Origin: Bacillota bacterium
Lineage (GTDB): Bacteria > Bacillota_A > Clostridia > Lachnospirales > Lachnospiraceae
DNA length: 23,895 bases
Direction: 5' to 3'
NCBI GenBank assembly: GCA_023443925.1
Contig: JAEZSL010000054.1
Span: 1 to 23,895, forward strand
The position numbers and the translations under genes are program-made. The first letter of the stretch is position 1. The number at the start of each line of letters is the position of its first letter. Below are positions 1 to 8,050 of the stretch, in pieces. Under the pieces are notes generated by a model. It saw nothing but the letters and a program-made list of their open reading frames with translations, was not told the DNA's origin and searched no databases.

Positions 1-52
1 CCAGATCCAGCATTAAACGCAGCGCATAGCGTCCTTTTGTCGAAATCTTCAT
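1..52 (-). CDS. Rrf2-family transcriptional regulator (5' end only)
   Basis: Seventeen codons of a minus-strand gene run off the left edge. The start is ATG at 52-50, preceded by an ideal AAGGAGG (complement of 58-64) at 5-nt spacing. The visible N-terminus reads MKISTKGRYALRLMLDL, the characteristic opening of Rrf2/IscR/CymR winged-helix regulators, which sense Fe-S clusters, cysteine metabolites or NO. The effector-binding part lies outside the window, so Fe-S ligand cysteines cannot be checked. In Clostridia such genes often precede iscS/iscU or act on cysteine genes. A link to the cysteine operon in this window is only speculation. Confidence 0.85.
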   Translation of the reverse strand, partial: MKISTKGRYALRLMLDL

Positions 53-71
53 AAAGACCTCCTTATATTTG

Positions 72-105
72 TAGTATTAATGATTATATTACCATGGGAA
101 TACTA
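72..105 (-). promoter_or_regulatory. Promoter and inverted repeat upstream of the Rrf2 gene
   Basis: On the minus strand a perfect TATAAT -10 (complement of 83-88) lies 31 bp upstream of the Rrf2 start. A TAAACA at 17-bp spacing is a weak -35. TAGTATT (72-78) and AATACTA (99-105) form a 7-bp inverted repeat around the -10. Rrf2 regulators commonly autoregulate, so this may be the operator. That is inference from position only. Confidence 0.4.
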
Positions 106-188
106 TGTTTACAAGCCCTAATGCATTTTTTAGAGGAATATAATGATTATTATAAATCTAATTCCATCGAATTTATATCTGTATTTTA

Positions 189-217
189 TTGTATCTTGCT
201 TTTTTATATGGTAAAAT
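189..217 (+). promoter_or_regulatory. Sigma-A-type promoter for the lipoprotein hydrolase
   Basis: TTGTAT (189-194), a 17-bp spacer and TAAAAT (212-217) match the vegetative consensus at 4/6 and 5/6 positions. The hydrolase starts 120 bp downstream. No riboswitch-like structure was recognised in the leader. Confidence 0.45.
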
Positions 218-337
218 AGTCCCGGGATGTATTCTATATCTGCGGTAAGGACATAGCCGCGGCAGATTTTCAGAGTATAAAAAAGCAAACAGGGTAACAA
301 TGATAGAAAAGCAATTTATGCCAATGGGAGGGCAATA

Positions 338-1786
338 ATGAAATATTTCGTTCGGTATTTTATAATTGTGATTTGTGCATTCTCCCTGATGGGCTGTAAC
401 TATAAGGATTCAATTACGGAGCAGCTGGCAGGAACTGCAGAGGATACGCAAAAAGTCTCACAAAACAAGGGAGCAGAAGGGCCGGTTACCGGACAGAATA
501 CAAAGGAACCGGATACTTATGAGCCGGTAACGGGTGACGATCTTGCGGTGGCAGAGGAGTTTGCCGGTGATTTGGCAAAGGAGAACTTTACCAGGCTCAT
601 GAAAGCCTATTCCTATGATGAGAAGATGGAAGCTGCCATTGCTTCTGATGAAACAAAAAAAACAGTAATGTTTTATAACTCGGAATACGGCACATTAAAA
701 AAAATAAATAAGCCATATATTCTTTCCATAGGCGCTTACCAGTATGTTTGTGTGCCGGTGGAAAGCTCCATAAAAAACTTTAACTACCAGATAGCCTTTG
801 ACGGAAATCATAATATAGTAGGATTTACTTACGGAGAATATGCACCGAAGGATTCGCCGGAACAGGATACGATACCGGGGGGAGTTGTAGAAGAAGAATA
901 TACCTTTACCAGTGACGGGTTTGTTATCCCCGGAACCTTTACTGCTCCGGAGGCAGGAGATCAATTTCCGGTGGTTATACTGGTCCAGGGATCAGGACCG
1001 TCAAACCGGGATGAAAGTATCTATGAAAATAAACCCTTTCGTGATATAGCCTGGGCTCTTGCCAGAGAAGGAATCGCTTCGTACCGGTTTGATAAAAGAA
1101 GCTATCTTTACGGAGAGCAGATGACGAAAGATGTTACGGTTACGATTCGGAATGAAATTACGGATGATGTAGTTGCGGCAGCCGGGATGGTGAAGAATTT
1201 AAAACAGGTCGATCCATCCGGGATCTTTATATTAGGTCACAGTCTGAGCGGTTATATAATCCCAAGACTGGCAGGTGAACTGCCGGAGGCCTCCGGTTAT
1301 ATTCTGATGGCAGCACCGGCTCAGCATATTAAGGAGTATATTTATGACCAGTATGAGTATCTGGCAGAGGAAGATGAGGTAATTACGAAGGAAGAGCAGG
1401 AACAGTTAAATATCCTGGAAAAAGAGATTACCTTCCTGAATAATACAGAAGATATACCGGATAATAAAATTATTTTAGGTGCCTATAAAGATTATTGGAA
1501 GGATTTATCGGCTTATTATCCTATAAAGACAGCCAGGAAAATTACAAAACCGGTACTGGTTCTCCAGGGGGAAAGAGATTATCAGGTAACCATGAAACAG
1601 TTTAATATATGGAGAGAGCATTTAAAAGATAAGGAAAACTGGTTTTTTAAGTCCTATGCAACCCTGAATCATTTTATGATGCCTGGGTACGGTAAGTCAT
1701 ACTCCGAAGAATATAAGAAGAAATCACATGTGGATGATGAAGTAATACAGGATATAATTCAATTTATCAATAACAGCAGGCAATAA
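338..1786 (+). CDS. Alpha/beta hydrolase lipoprotein with DUF3887-like N-terminal region
   Basis: A predicted extracytoplasmic lipoprotein of 482 aa. Residues 1-19 are a signal peptide ending in a lipobox (LMGC, Cys20 as lipidation site), followed by a polar linker. Residues ~65-165 resemble the DUF3887 domain often found ahead of secreted hydrolases. Residues ~195-480 are an alpha/beta hydrolase of the dienelactone hydrolase/acyl-peptidase type: VQGSGPSNRDE oxyanion region, nucleophile elbow GHSLSG (Ser302), likely acid Asp414 in GERDYQ, and likely His445 in LNHFM. The family hydrolyses esters or acyl-peptides, but the substrate is unknown. Start choice is supported by GGGAGGG 7 nt upstream. 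It stands alone, converging with the MATE gene on a shared terminator. Confidence 0.85.
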   Translation: MKYFVRYFIIVICAFSLMGCNYKDSITEQLAGTAEDTQKVSQNKGAEGPVTGQNTKEPDTYEPVTGDDLAVAEEFAGDLAKENFTRLMKAYSYDEKMEAAIASDETKKTVMFYNSEYGTLKKINKPYILSIGAYQYVCVPVESSIKNFNYQIAFDGNHNIVGFTYGEYAPKDSPEQDTIPGGVVEEEYTFTSDGFVIPGTFTAPEAGDQFPVVILVQGSGPSNRDESIYENKPFRDIAWALAREGIASYRFDKRSYLYGEQMTKDVTVTIRNEITDDVVAAAGMVKNLKQVDPSGIFILGHSLSGYIIPRLAGELPEASGYILMAAPAQHIKEYIYDQYEYLAEEDEVITKEEQEQLNILEKEITFLNNTEDIPDNKIILGAYKDYWKDLSAYYPIKTARKITKPVLVLQGERDYQVTMKQFNIWREHLKDKENWFFKSYATLNHFMMPGYGKSYSEEYKKKSHVDDEVIQDIIQFINNSRQ

Positions 1787-1946
1787 GGTTACTAAACAAG
1801 CATGTCCGGAATAATAGTATAATAAGGTGTTTAATTCCGTTATATGTACTATGTTCTCCTACAAACGCAGTGACACTGAGATTTTAACATCTCCTATCTA
1901 CCTGGCAGGCTTTTTAGCATATATCCAAATTACTTGAAGTATTTGA

Positions 1947-1991
1947 AAAGCTGCCGTAAAAAACTGGTTGAAAGTTTTTTACGGCAGCTTT
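1947..1991. terminator. Bidirectional intrinsic terminator
   Basis: A perfect 19-bp inverted repeat (1947-1965 with 1973-1991, 7-nt loop) has an A-rich 5' side and T-rich 3' side. It sits between the convergent hydrolase and MATE genes and should serve both. The remaining gap, 1787-1946, shows no gene or RNA that I recognise. Confidence 0.85.
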
Positions 1992-2016
1992 ATTCTTATC
2001 CTAAAGAATTCCTACC

Positions 2017-3429
2017 TTATAATCGGATTTTTGTCCATTTGCCGTTAGAGAACCGTAAAAAATTAATGGTGAACCGCAAAAACTGATCACCGCACAAAGC
2101 AATCCAGGCACCATATAAACCCAGTGACAGTGGGAAACATAAAAGCCATGTCAAGGTCGGACGGATAATGGCAATGCTGATCATGGAGGAAAGAGCTACA
2201 AAAACCGTATCCCCTGCACCTCTCAGACATCCGGTGATTACAACCTGGGAAGTCTGGGCGTGGGTCGTAAAGGCCAGAATAATCATAATACCTGCCCCCA
2301 AGGCAGTAACAGCAGGATCATCTTTAAATATGGAGACCAGGAAACTTCCACGGGTTATGAACAGAATAAAGAGCAGGGTAGATACCAGAAAAGCTAACCG
2401 CTGGCCTGCCTTACCATACAGAACAGCCATATCCGGACGTTTTGCACCAAGACTCTGACCGACTAAGGAGGATGCCGCTACGGAAAAACCGTCACCAAAA
2501 CAAAAGGATAAATTCAGAATATTCATACAAATCAGATGGGTTTCATAAGCTGTCGTGCCAAGTCTGGCTACGATAATAGCATAGGCAAAAAAGCCGATCC
2601 GCATAAAAACCTGCTCAACAAAAGCGCTTCCGCTGATTTTGATAATCGGCTCCAGGATAGAGTGATTAATCCGCCAGCTGGCTTTATAACGTAAACTTAA
2701 GAAGGAATCTCTCCGGAGTAAAGTGGCTACCGATATAATACAGGCTGCGATGGCGCCGATGCAGGTGGCAGTTGCAGAACCCTTCACACCGAGCTTCGGA
2801 AAAAAACCGATACCATTTATTAATAAATAATTGAATATAATATTTACAACATTGGATACAATATTGGTACGCATGGATATTTTTGAATTACCGCAGCCAC
2901 GCTGAGCTGCGTTAATGGTAAGATTCAGGGAAGTAAAAAAGATACTTATCATCAATATACGGAAGTAGTCCAAAGCCTGATTCATGTAACTGGCTTCAGC
3001 ACCCGCAAACTTTAAGATTGGTATTGCAAAAACAGAGCCCAGTATCGACATAGTAAGTGAAATCAGGGAAGTTATTATGATACCTGCTCTTAAAGTATGA
3101 TTGGCGCCGTCTCTGTCCTTCTGTCCCTTTCTTCTTGCTACGATTGCTGTTATGCCGACATTAAGCGAAAATATCATAGCTAGCAGAATAAATTTTGGCT
3201 GCGTGGTGATACCAACGGCAGCAATCGCCCCGTTACCTAAGGTACTTACCATAAAAGTATCAACAAAGCTGATAAGGGCAACCAGCAGGGATTCCACGGC
3301 AGACGGCCAGGCCACATTAATAAAGTTTCGATATACATCCTTGGTTGGAGGCAGTTCACCGGCTGCTAACCGGGGATTCATCATGCCTTTTACTGTAAAA
3401 AAATTTATAGTTTGATTGATTAGTCTCAT
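2017..3429 (-). CDS. MATE-family efflux transporter
   Basis: A 470-aa integral membrane protein of normal MATE length. It has about twelve hydrophobic segments and the two-fold repeat typical of the family. The N-terminal half contains WPSAVESLLVALISFVDTFM followed by GITTQPKF, as in MATE/DinF-type Na+- or H+-coupled exporters of drugs and cationic compounds. The start at 3429 has an AAGGA ribosome binding site 5 nt upstream. Alternative in-frame Met codons at residues 16-17 lack one. Substrate cannot be told from sequence. It is divergently transcribed from cytidine deaminase, and its promoter region contains a good operator-like inverted repeat. Confidence 0.92.
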   Translation of the reverse strand: MRLINQTINFFTVKGMMNPRLAAGELPPTKDVYRNFINVAWPSAVESLLVALISFVDTFMVSTLGNGAIAAVGITTQPKFILLAMIFSLNVGITAIVARRKGQKDRDGANHTLRAGIIITSLISLTMSILGSVFAIPILKFAGAEASYMNQALDYFRILMISIFFTSLNLTINAAQRGCGNSKISMRTNIVSNVVNIIFNYLLINGIGFFPKLGVKGSATATCIGAIAACIISVATLLRRDSFLSLRYKASWRINHSILEPIIKISGSAFVEQVFMRIGFFAYAIIVARLGTTAYETHLICMNILNLSFCFGDGFSVAASSLVGQSLGAKRPDMAVLYGKAGQRLAFLVSTLLFILFITRGSFLVSIFKDDPAVTALGAGIMIILAFTTHAQTSQVVITGCLRGAGDTVFVALSSMISIAIIRPTLTWLLCFPLSLGLYGAWIALCGDQFLRFTINFLRFSNGKWTKIRL

Positions 3430-3547
3430 AATAATCCTTCTGTCCTATGTGCTTGATATTTTTAGTAACGATTGAGATACCTGGTCAGTCCGGAGTCCGT
3501 CATCACCAAATTGGAGTTTAGATTCACTAAATTCTTCCATTAATACT

Positions 3548-3577
3548 AGTATACCATTGTTTGAAGCATAAACAATG
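3548..3577 (-). promoter_or_regulatory. MATE gene promoter with operator-like inverted repeat
   Basis: On the minus strand TTGTTT (complement of 3570-3575), 16 bp and TATACT (complement of 3548-3553) form a plausible sigma-A promoter. A perfect 8-bp inverted repeat CATTGTTT-N7-AAACAATG (3555-3577) lies over the -35 and spacer, where a repressor would block RNA polymerase. Drug-exporter genes are often repressed this way by TetR- or MarR-type proteins. No regulator gene is adjacent. Confidence 0.45.
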
Positions 3578-3612
3578 TATTTACTTATACTATTCTAATT
3601 TTTTTGAATATG

Positions 3613-3621
3613 TGATAAAAT
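3613..3621 (+). promoter_or_regulatory. Extended -10 promoter for cytidine deaminase
   Basis: TGATAAAAT is an extended -10 element (TGn + TAAAAT). The -35 region (TTCTAA around 3593) is weak, as is common for extended -10 promoters. The deduced start of transcription is about 45 nt before the ATG. Confidence 0.35.
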
Positions 3622-3673
3622 AAGTTTGCCATACAAGAATTAGATTATAATGTATTTTAAAGGAGTTGAGTAC

Positions 3674-4198
3674 ATGGAATACAGGAATAATTCTGAAACA
3701 AATGAACTTGCTTGCAGGATGCCAGGAGAATTAATTCAGAATACAGATGGCGGGAAACCAATACAGACATTAAAAGAGGATACATGCAGAAAGCTGATAC
3801 GTGAAGCGATAAATAGCCTTAAGCATTCTTATTCTCCTTATTCCGGTTTTCAGGTGGGTGCTGCATTGCTGACAAAGGATATGAAAATATATACCGGATG
3901 TAATATTGAGAATGCATCCTATACACCTGCCAGCTGCGCGGAACGGACTGCATTCTTTAAAGCAGTAAGTGAAGGAAAAAAAGATTTCCAGGCCATTGCC
4001 ATCGTAGGTGGTATGAACGGAATTCTAAAGGACTATTGCCCGCCCTGTGGTGTCTGCCGGCAGGTTATGATGGAATTTTGTATACCTGAAAGCTTTTATA
4101 TAATACTTGCCAGATCCGAAGCGGATTATTGGATTTATACCCTGGAAGATTTAGTGCCTGTTGCTTTTGGGCCAGGTAATTTGAAACAGAATAAATAA
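3674..4198 (+). CDS. cdd: Cytidine deaminase with N-terminal extension
   Basis: Hydrolytic deamination of cytidine/deoxycytidine to uridine/deoxyuridine in pyrimidine salvage; a cytosolic zinc enzyme, usually a homotetramer. The core begins near residue 37. It carries YSPYSGFQVGAALL, the CAE motif (zinc ligand Cys88, catalytic Glu90) and PCGVC (zinc ligands Cys125 and Cys128). Start chosen at ATG 3674 because AAAGGAG lies 8 nt upstream; an ATG 24 nt earlier has no ribosome binding site. The 174-aa protein is about 36-40 residues longer than usual because of a polar, non-conserved N-terminal extension. It appears monocistronic. Confidence 0.9.
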   Translation: MEYRNNSETNELACRMPGELIQNTDGGKPIQTLKEDTCRKLIREAINSLKHSYSPYSGFQVGAALLTKDMKIYTGCNIENASYTPASCAERTAFFKAVSEGKKDFQAIAIVGGMNGILKDYCPPCGVCRQVMMEFCIPESFYIILARSEADYWIYTLEDLVPVAFGPGNLKQNK

Positions 4199-4240
4199 TT
4201 TGGCCTGTTGGTCGATTTCGTTACGCAGTATCAAAGAAGA

Positions 4241-4289
4241 ACTGCCTGTTCTGATCTGCTGTTACGGAGTAGACCGGCAGGTTTTTTTT
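4241..4289 (+). terminator. Intrinsic terminator after cytidine deaminase
   Basis: CTGCC (4242-4246) pairs with GGCAG (4276-4280) at the base of an imperfect stem, followed directly by a run of eight T residues (4282-4289). Confidence 0.65.
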
Positions 4290-4348
4290 GACTTTTAATG
4301 CGTCATTATAAAATGTGATAAAAATATCATATTATGTAATATTTTGTC

Positions 4349-4377
4349 TTGACTATTAAATTATGTTACTTTAAAAT
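4349..4377 (+). promoter_or_regulatory. Sigma-A-type promoter for the chemoreceptor
   Basis: TTGACT (4349-4354), a 17-bp spacer and TAAAAT (4372-4377) closely match the vegetative consensus. I see no sigma-28 flagellar promoter here. Confidence 0.6.
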
Positions 4378-4433
4378 GAGCAATGTTATATTTAGAACCA
4401 TATTAAACGGACTAGATTAGAAAGCGGGTTTTT

Positions 4434-6455
4434 ATGAAGAAAAGTAAAACGAAAGAAAAAGGCAGAAGCCGCATGGGGATAAAAGCAAAATTGATTTTTA
4501 TCGTGATTCCCATCAGTATTGTATCAATCGTAGCGTTATTGACCATTACTTTCCAGGCATCAAAAAAAATAATCCTGGATTACGGAGATCAGAATATTAA
4601 ATCGATTTCCAATGCAAATGCCAATGAAATAGAGACCTGGACTCAGGACATTATAGCGTCCCTGAATCAGGTTCAAAATAGCCTGGAACAGGTGGATTTT
4701 ACAGGGGAGGAACTGATAAAATACTTAGGTTCTACCAAGGATAAAAACGACAGTTACCCTTACGGAGTATACATAGGAACGGATCAGGGAGCAGTTATTA
4801 ATGCATTTGATTTTGTACCGCCTGCTGATTATGTCGTAACGGACAGGGACTGGTTTAAGGAAGGTCTGGAACGGGAATCCTTCGGATTTGGTTCTGCCTA
4901 TATTGATGCCAATACCGGGGAAAGTGTTTTAAGTGCCTCCGTCCGCTTAAAAACCGGGGGCAGCGCGGTTGAAGTTGCTTCCGCCGATATTTTTCTTAAT
5001 GAGGTATCCTCCATGGTGGGTGATATGAAGCTCATGAATACCGGAACAGTTTTCTTAATCGATACCAGTAATAATACAATTATTGCCCATAAAGACAGTG
5101 AACTGATTGCCGGTAAACTGGATGAGCTACAGGATAATACGCTGATGGCAGGTTTTCTGCAGCAGCTGGAGGCCGGTAACAAGGATGTATTTCAATTGAA
5201 ATACGAAGGCAGTACATATCTAGCTTATCTGCAGAACATTGATAATACCAGCTGGGTATTGGCCTCTTATGTTCCGGAGTCCGAAGTAACAGAAGCTTTA
5301 AGTGATTTTCAGTTTTTTATTAACTTAGCGGCTGTTATATGCATTATCCTACTCACGGTTGCCATGGAAAGAATGATACATTTGATTATCAACCCCATCA
5401 AAAAACTTACCGGAACAATTGACCGGATTACACAAGGGGATTTTACGGTTAACGTAGAAGCAAACAGCAGCGACGAAGTAGGTGCCATGAGCAAAGGCAT
5501 GCAGAAATTTATAGAAACCATGCGGGGTATTATAGGAGAAGTAGGCGGTTCGGCCAGGCAGTTAAGTGAACAGGCGGAAAACAGCAGCAGAATATCCGAA
5601 ACATTATACAGTTCCGCACAAACCCAGTCTTTCTCCATGCAGGAATTAAATACTACGGTAGACGAACTGGCCAAATCCGTAGGTGAAGTAGCAGAAAATG
5701 CAACCACGCTTGCTTTAGTGGTTTCCGAAGCGGATAATCTGGGACAGAAGGCAAGCTTAAAAATGCAGGAAACCGTACAGTTTTCGGATAAAGGACGCAG
5801 GGATATGGTACAGGTTAAGGAAGCCATGAACCAGGTGGAAGCTGCAATCCATAGCCTGGAAAATGTGGTGGAGGAAGTGGGAGAATCCACTAACAAAATC
5901 AATGATATCATCACTTTAATCGGTGAAATTGCATCCGAGACCAACCTATTGTCATTAAATGCAGCCATTGAAGCCGCAAGGGCCGGGGAATCCGGACGAG
6001 GTTTCGCCGTGGTGGCAGATGAAATCGGAAAGCTTGCCAAAACCAGTGCGGATTCAGTTTACAACATATCCGGACTGATAAATAATATCCGTACTCTGGT
6101 TGAAAGCACAGCGGCGAAAACCCAGGAAAGTGTAGTAAGTATAAAGAACAGCACCAGATTAATTGAAGATACCAGTAATACTTTTAATACAATATATGGA
6201 GCCGTTAGTGAAACCAATCATTTGGTTCATGACATGATAGATAAAGTAAAAGACGTAGACCAGGTAGCAGCTTCCGTAGCAGCTATTACGGAACAGCAGT
6301 CTGCCGGTGCCCAGGAGATACTGGCAACTTCAGAAGGTTTATTAGAACATGCCAATCAGGTAACTGCCAATAGTGAAATTGTGGGAAAAGATGCTTTGGA
6401 TCTGGCAGTAACGGCAGAAAATCTTGACCGTCAGATGGAAGTTTTTAAAATATAG
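4434..6455 (+). CDS. Methyl-accepting chemotaxis protein (Cache sensor, HAMP, MA)
   Basis: A 673-aa membrane chemoreceptor that senses an extracellular small molecule and controls CheA/CheW. In order: basic cytoplasmic N-terminus, TM1 (~19-40), an extracellular double-Cache-type sensor (~41-290, with DRDWFKEG and the [14 protein letters not shown] region typical of dCache_1), TM2 (~292-316), HAMP (~317-370), and a long helical MA signalling domain. The hairpin tip at ~497-535 includes the highly conserved [18 protein letters not shown] and [11 protein letters not shown]. There is no C-terminal CheR-docking pentapeptide. The upstream Shine-Dalgarno is weak (AAAGCGGG about 5 nt before ATG). No other chemotaxis genes are adjacent, so it is an orphan receptor; the ligand is unknown. 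Confidence 0.94.
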   Translation: MKKSKTKEKGRSRMGIKAKLIFIVIPISIVSIVALLTITFQASKKIILDYGDQNIKSISNANANEIETWTQDIIASLNQVQNSLEQVDFTGEELIKYLGSTKDKNDSYPYGVYIGTDQGAVINAFDFVPPADYVVTDRDWFKEGLERESFGFGSAYIDANTGESVLSASVRLKTGGSAVEVASADIFLNEVSSMVGDMKLMNTGTVFLIDTSNNTIIAHKDSELIAGKLDELQDNTLMAGFLQQLEAGNKDVFQLKYEGSTYLAYLQNIDNTSWVLASYVPESEVTEALSDFQFFINLAAVICIILLTVAMERMIHLIINPIKKLTGTIDRITQGDFTVNVEANSSDEVGAMSKGMQKFIETMRGIIGEVGGSARQLSEQAENSSRISETLYSSAQTQSFSMQELNTTVDELAKSVGEVAENATTLALVVSEADNLGQKASLKMQETVQFSDKGRRDMVQVKEAMNQVEAAIHSLENVVEEVGESTNKINDIITLIGEIASETNLLSLNAAIEAARAGESGRGFAVVADEIGKLAKTSADSVYNISGLINNIRTLVESTAAKTQESVVSIKNSTRLIEDTSNTFNTIYGAVSETNHLVHDMIDKVKDVDQVAASVAAITEQQSAGAQEILATSEGLLEHANQVTANSEIVGKDALDLAVTAENLDRQMEVFKI

Positions 6456-6553
6456 TCTTTCGCTGAAGTTTATACGGTCAGCTTAATTAACAAGTACAAC
6501 GATTATATGCCTTATTCGGGTGTTAGAAAACTGCTTGTGCGGTTCCAAATGTT

Positions 6554-6626
6554 CCACTTTGTGGAGGTAAAGGTGCGATTTTTGTGGAGGCTGCACACAA
6601 AATTGTAACGGCATACCGCAAAGTGG
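6554..6626. repeat. Inverted repeat of unknown role after the chemoreceptor
   Basis: CCACTTTGTGG (6554-6564) and CCGCAAAGTGG (6616-6626) are 11-bp inverted copies with one mismatch, 51 bp apart. A smaller GTGC/GCAC pair (6573-6576 with 6593-6596) nests between them. It could fold as an RNA or be a remnant of a small mobile element. No coding sequence is seen in the 6456-6828 gap. Confidence 0.35.
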
Positions 6627-6632
6627 GCGGTT

Positions 6633-6673
6633 AGGAAAGCGCAATATTAAATAAAGTGATTATGCGCTTTCCT
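6633..6673 (+). terminator. Hairpin, possible chemoreceptor terminator
   Basis: AGGAAAGCGCA (6633-6643) and TGCGCTTTCCT (6663-6673) form a perfect 11-bp stem with a 19-nt loop. Only a short T/A-rich tail follows, so termination is plausible rather than certain. Confidence 0.45.
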
Positions 6674-6780
6674 TTATAAAGCTTAATAAATGAAATACGG
6701 ACGAAGTAATTAAGCTATGAATGTAACATTTTTAAGTGGTTGTCTCAGGATATTTATATGACAGAAATCTATGAAAAATA

Positions 6781-6825
6781 TAGAAATATCTTAAAATAAC
6801 TAAAAATAGAAATATCTTAAAATAA
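6781..6825. repeat. 19-bp direct repeat upstream of the tRNA promoter
   Basis: The 19-bp sequence TAGAAATATCTTAAAATAA occurs exactly at 6781-6799 and 6807-6825 (period 26). The second copy ends 3 bp before the -35 of the tRNA promoter. Being A/T-tract rich and immediately upstream, it may act as an UP element. Confidence 0.7.
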
Positions 6826-6828
6826 TGC

Positions 6829-6857
6829 TTGACAAAAGCTTGTTTCATAAATATAAT
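6829..6857 (+). promoter_or_regulatory. Consensus sigma-A promoter of the tRNA pair
   Basis: TTGACA (6829-6834), exactly 17 bp, then TATAAT (6852-6857): a perfect consensus, as expected for stable RNA genes. Transcription would start about 25 nt before tRNA-Val. Confidence 0.88.
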
Positions 6858-6888
6858 AATAAAGTACCTGTTGAAAAGCAGTACATAT

Positions 6889-6961
6889 GGGATCTTAGCT
6901 CAGCTGGGAGAGCATCTGCCTTACAAGCAGAGGGTCATAGGTTCGAGCCCTATAGGTCCCA
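6889..6961 (+). tRNA. tRNA-Val (TAC)
   Basis: A 73-nt cloverleaf. The acceptor stem GGGATCT pairs with AGGTCCC (one G-T), with discriminator A. The anticodon stem TCTGC/GCAGA closes the loop CTTACAA, giving anticodon TAC. The T loop is the usual TTCGAGC. CCA is not encoded, so the CCA-adding enzyme is required. Confidence 0.95.
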
Positions 6962-7022
6962 TTTTTACGGAAAAAATGATAACATTCTTACATTTATCAT
7001 TGATACTACCGTAATAATATAT

Positions 7023-7096
7023 GGCGAAGTAGCTCAGTTGGCTAGAGCATGCGGTTCATACCCGCAGTGTCGGCGGTTCAAATCCGTCCTTCGCTA
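7023..7096 (+). tRNA. tRNA-Met (CAT), elongator type
   Basis: A 74-nt cloverleaf. The acceptor stem GGCGAAG pairs with CTTCGCT (terminal G-T), with discriminator A. The anticodon stem TGCGG/CCGCA closes the loop TTCATAC, giving CAT. The overall form follows firmicute elongator tRNA-Met rather than initiator or lysidine tRNA-Ile, though the modification state cannot be read from DNA. CCA is not encoded. Confidence 0.93.
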
Positions 7097-7105
7097 CTTA
7101 TCAAG

Positions 7106-7131
7106 AGATTGTCTTATGACAGTCTTTTTTT
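7106..7131 (+). terminator. Terminator of the tRNA transcript
   Basis: AGATTGTC (7106-7113) and GACAGTCT (7118-7125) form an 8-bp stem with a 4-nt loop, followed by seven T residues. It lies 9 nt after tRNA-Met. Confidence 0.85.
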
Positions 7132-7218
7132 GTTTTATACGAGGGAAGTTCGTCCTATTAGACAAGAACAAAGCCAGAGATGCGAAGGTACGGACAAAAG
7201 AATAAATCCTTTGGAAGA

Positions 7219-7263
7219 TGTCACTCGTGACAGCGCGTCAGCGCCAGAGTCTGACGAGTCAGA
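7219..7263. repeat. Three consecutive small hairpins
   Basis: Three perfect short inverted repeats lie back to back: TGTCAC-TC-GTGACA (7219-7232), GCGC-GTCA-GCGC (7233-7244) and TCTGAC-GA-GTCAGA (7250-7263). The stretch is more GC-rich than its surroundings. It sits in the 7135-7433 gap between the tRNA terminator and ispF, which holds no convincing gene. It is probably a dispersed structured repeat. Confidence 0.5.
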
Positions 7264-7355
7264 TGCTTCATTATAATAGGTATTTAAACAACCGCATTTT
7301 TGGTACATGAAAAAAATTATTATTAATTTTATAGATTATACCGGGTCATTTAGTA

Positions 7356-7361
7356 TATAAT
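7356..7361 (+). promoter_or_regulatory. Probable -10 of the ispF promoter
   Basis: A perfect TATAAT hexamer 72 bp before ispF, without a recognisable -35 at 16-18 bp spacing. Offered as the likeliest start of the ispF transcript. Confidence 0.3.
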
Positions 7362-7433
7362 AGAGATAACCCATGGAGTAGATTTTTATTACAGCCGAAG
7401 GGTTAATAAATCTTTCGCAGATAGGAGCAGAAG

Positions 7434-8006
7434 ATGAGAATAGGTTCAGGATATGATGTGCACCGTCTGACGGACGGGCGCGCTTTGATAATAGGTGGGG
7501 TAGATATTCCGTATGAAAAGGGGCTTTTAGGCCACTCGGACGCGGATGTACTGCTTCATGCGGTAATGGACAGTTTGTTAGGTGCCGCAGCAATGGGGGA
7601 TATCGGAAAGCATTTTCCTGATACGGATAGTGCTTATAAAGGTATTTCCAGCATAGAACTTCTAAAAAAAGTAAGGGAGCTTATTGAGAGTAAACTATAT
7701 GTAATTGAAAATATAGATGCTACAATTATAGCTCAAAAGCCCAAGATGGCGCCTTACATACCGATAATGGTAAAAAATATTGCCGAGGCATTGGGCATAG
7801 AAGAAAACCAGGTTAATGTAAAAGCCACTACGGAAGAAGGCTTGGGATTTACCGGTGAAGGCGCAGGTATTTCTTCAAGCTGTATCTGCCTTCTGACTGA
7901 AGTGGAGAATTACCGGTATGATTACCGTTCAGGGAGTCAGGCAAGCGAAGGCGGCTGTGGTGGCTGCTCCGGTTGCTCAGGCTGTCCAAAAGTAAACCAA
8001 AGTTAA
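7434..8006 (+). CDS. ispF: 2-C-methyl-D-erythritol 2,4-cyclodiphosphate synthase with Cys-rich tail
   Basis: Fifth step of the MEP isoprenoid pathway: converts CDP-methylerythritol 2-phosphate to the cyclodiphosphate with release of CMP; a homotrimeric zinc enzyme. Residues 1-157 cover the whole family length. The zinc ligands Asp8, His10 and His42 are present, along with [11 protein letters not shown] and [13 protein letters not shown]. The start is supported by an ATAGGAG ribosome binding site. Residues ~158-190 are an added tail rich in Gly, Ser and Cys with Cys175, 178, 181 and 184 in a CxxCxxCxxC pattern, not part of normal IspF. In Bacillus ispF precedes gltX-cysES-mrnC-rlmB; here that block begins 6 kb downstream. 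Confidence 0.95.
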   Translation: MRIGSGYDVHRLTDGRALIIGGVDIPYEKGLLGHSDADVLLHAVMDSLLGAAAMGDIGKHFPDTDSAYKGISSIELLKKVRELIESKLYVIENIDATIIAQKPKMAPYIPIMVKNIAEALGIEENQVNVKATTEEGLGFTGEGAGISSSCICLLTEVENYRYDYRSGSQASEGGCGGCSGCSGCPKVNQS

Positions 8007-8050
8007 ATTTAAGTACCGAACAGAGGAGTCGGCCAGGAACAGGAGCGGCT

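Noticed and set aside
1787..1946. Riboswitch in the gap after the lipoprotein gene
   Set aside because: Some local complementarity exists, but no known riboswitch core was recognised and no gene lies downstream on that strand before the terminator.
5309..6040. Long open frame antisense to the chemoreceptor
   Set aside because: Its product is Ser/Thr-rich low-complexity sequence of the kind produced opposite coiled-coil MCP coding DNA; no ribosome binding site.
7219..7263. CRISPR-like or small-RNA array from repeated TGAC/GTCA hairpins
   Set aside because: The three hairpins differ in sequence and there are no equal spacers; no cas genes are present in the window.
6825..7276. Overlapping open frames across the tRNA region
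   Set aside because: They run through two clear tRNA cloverleaves and the tRNA terminator, have no ribosome binding sites and encode nothing recognisable.
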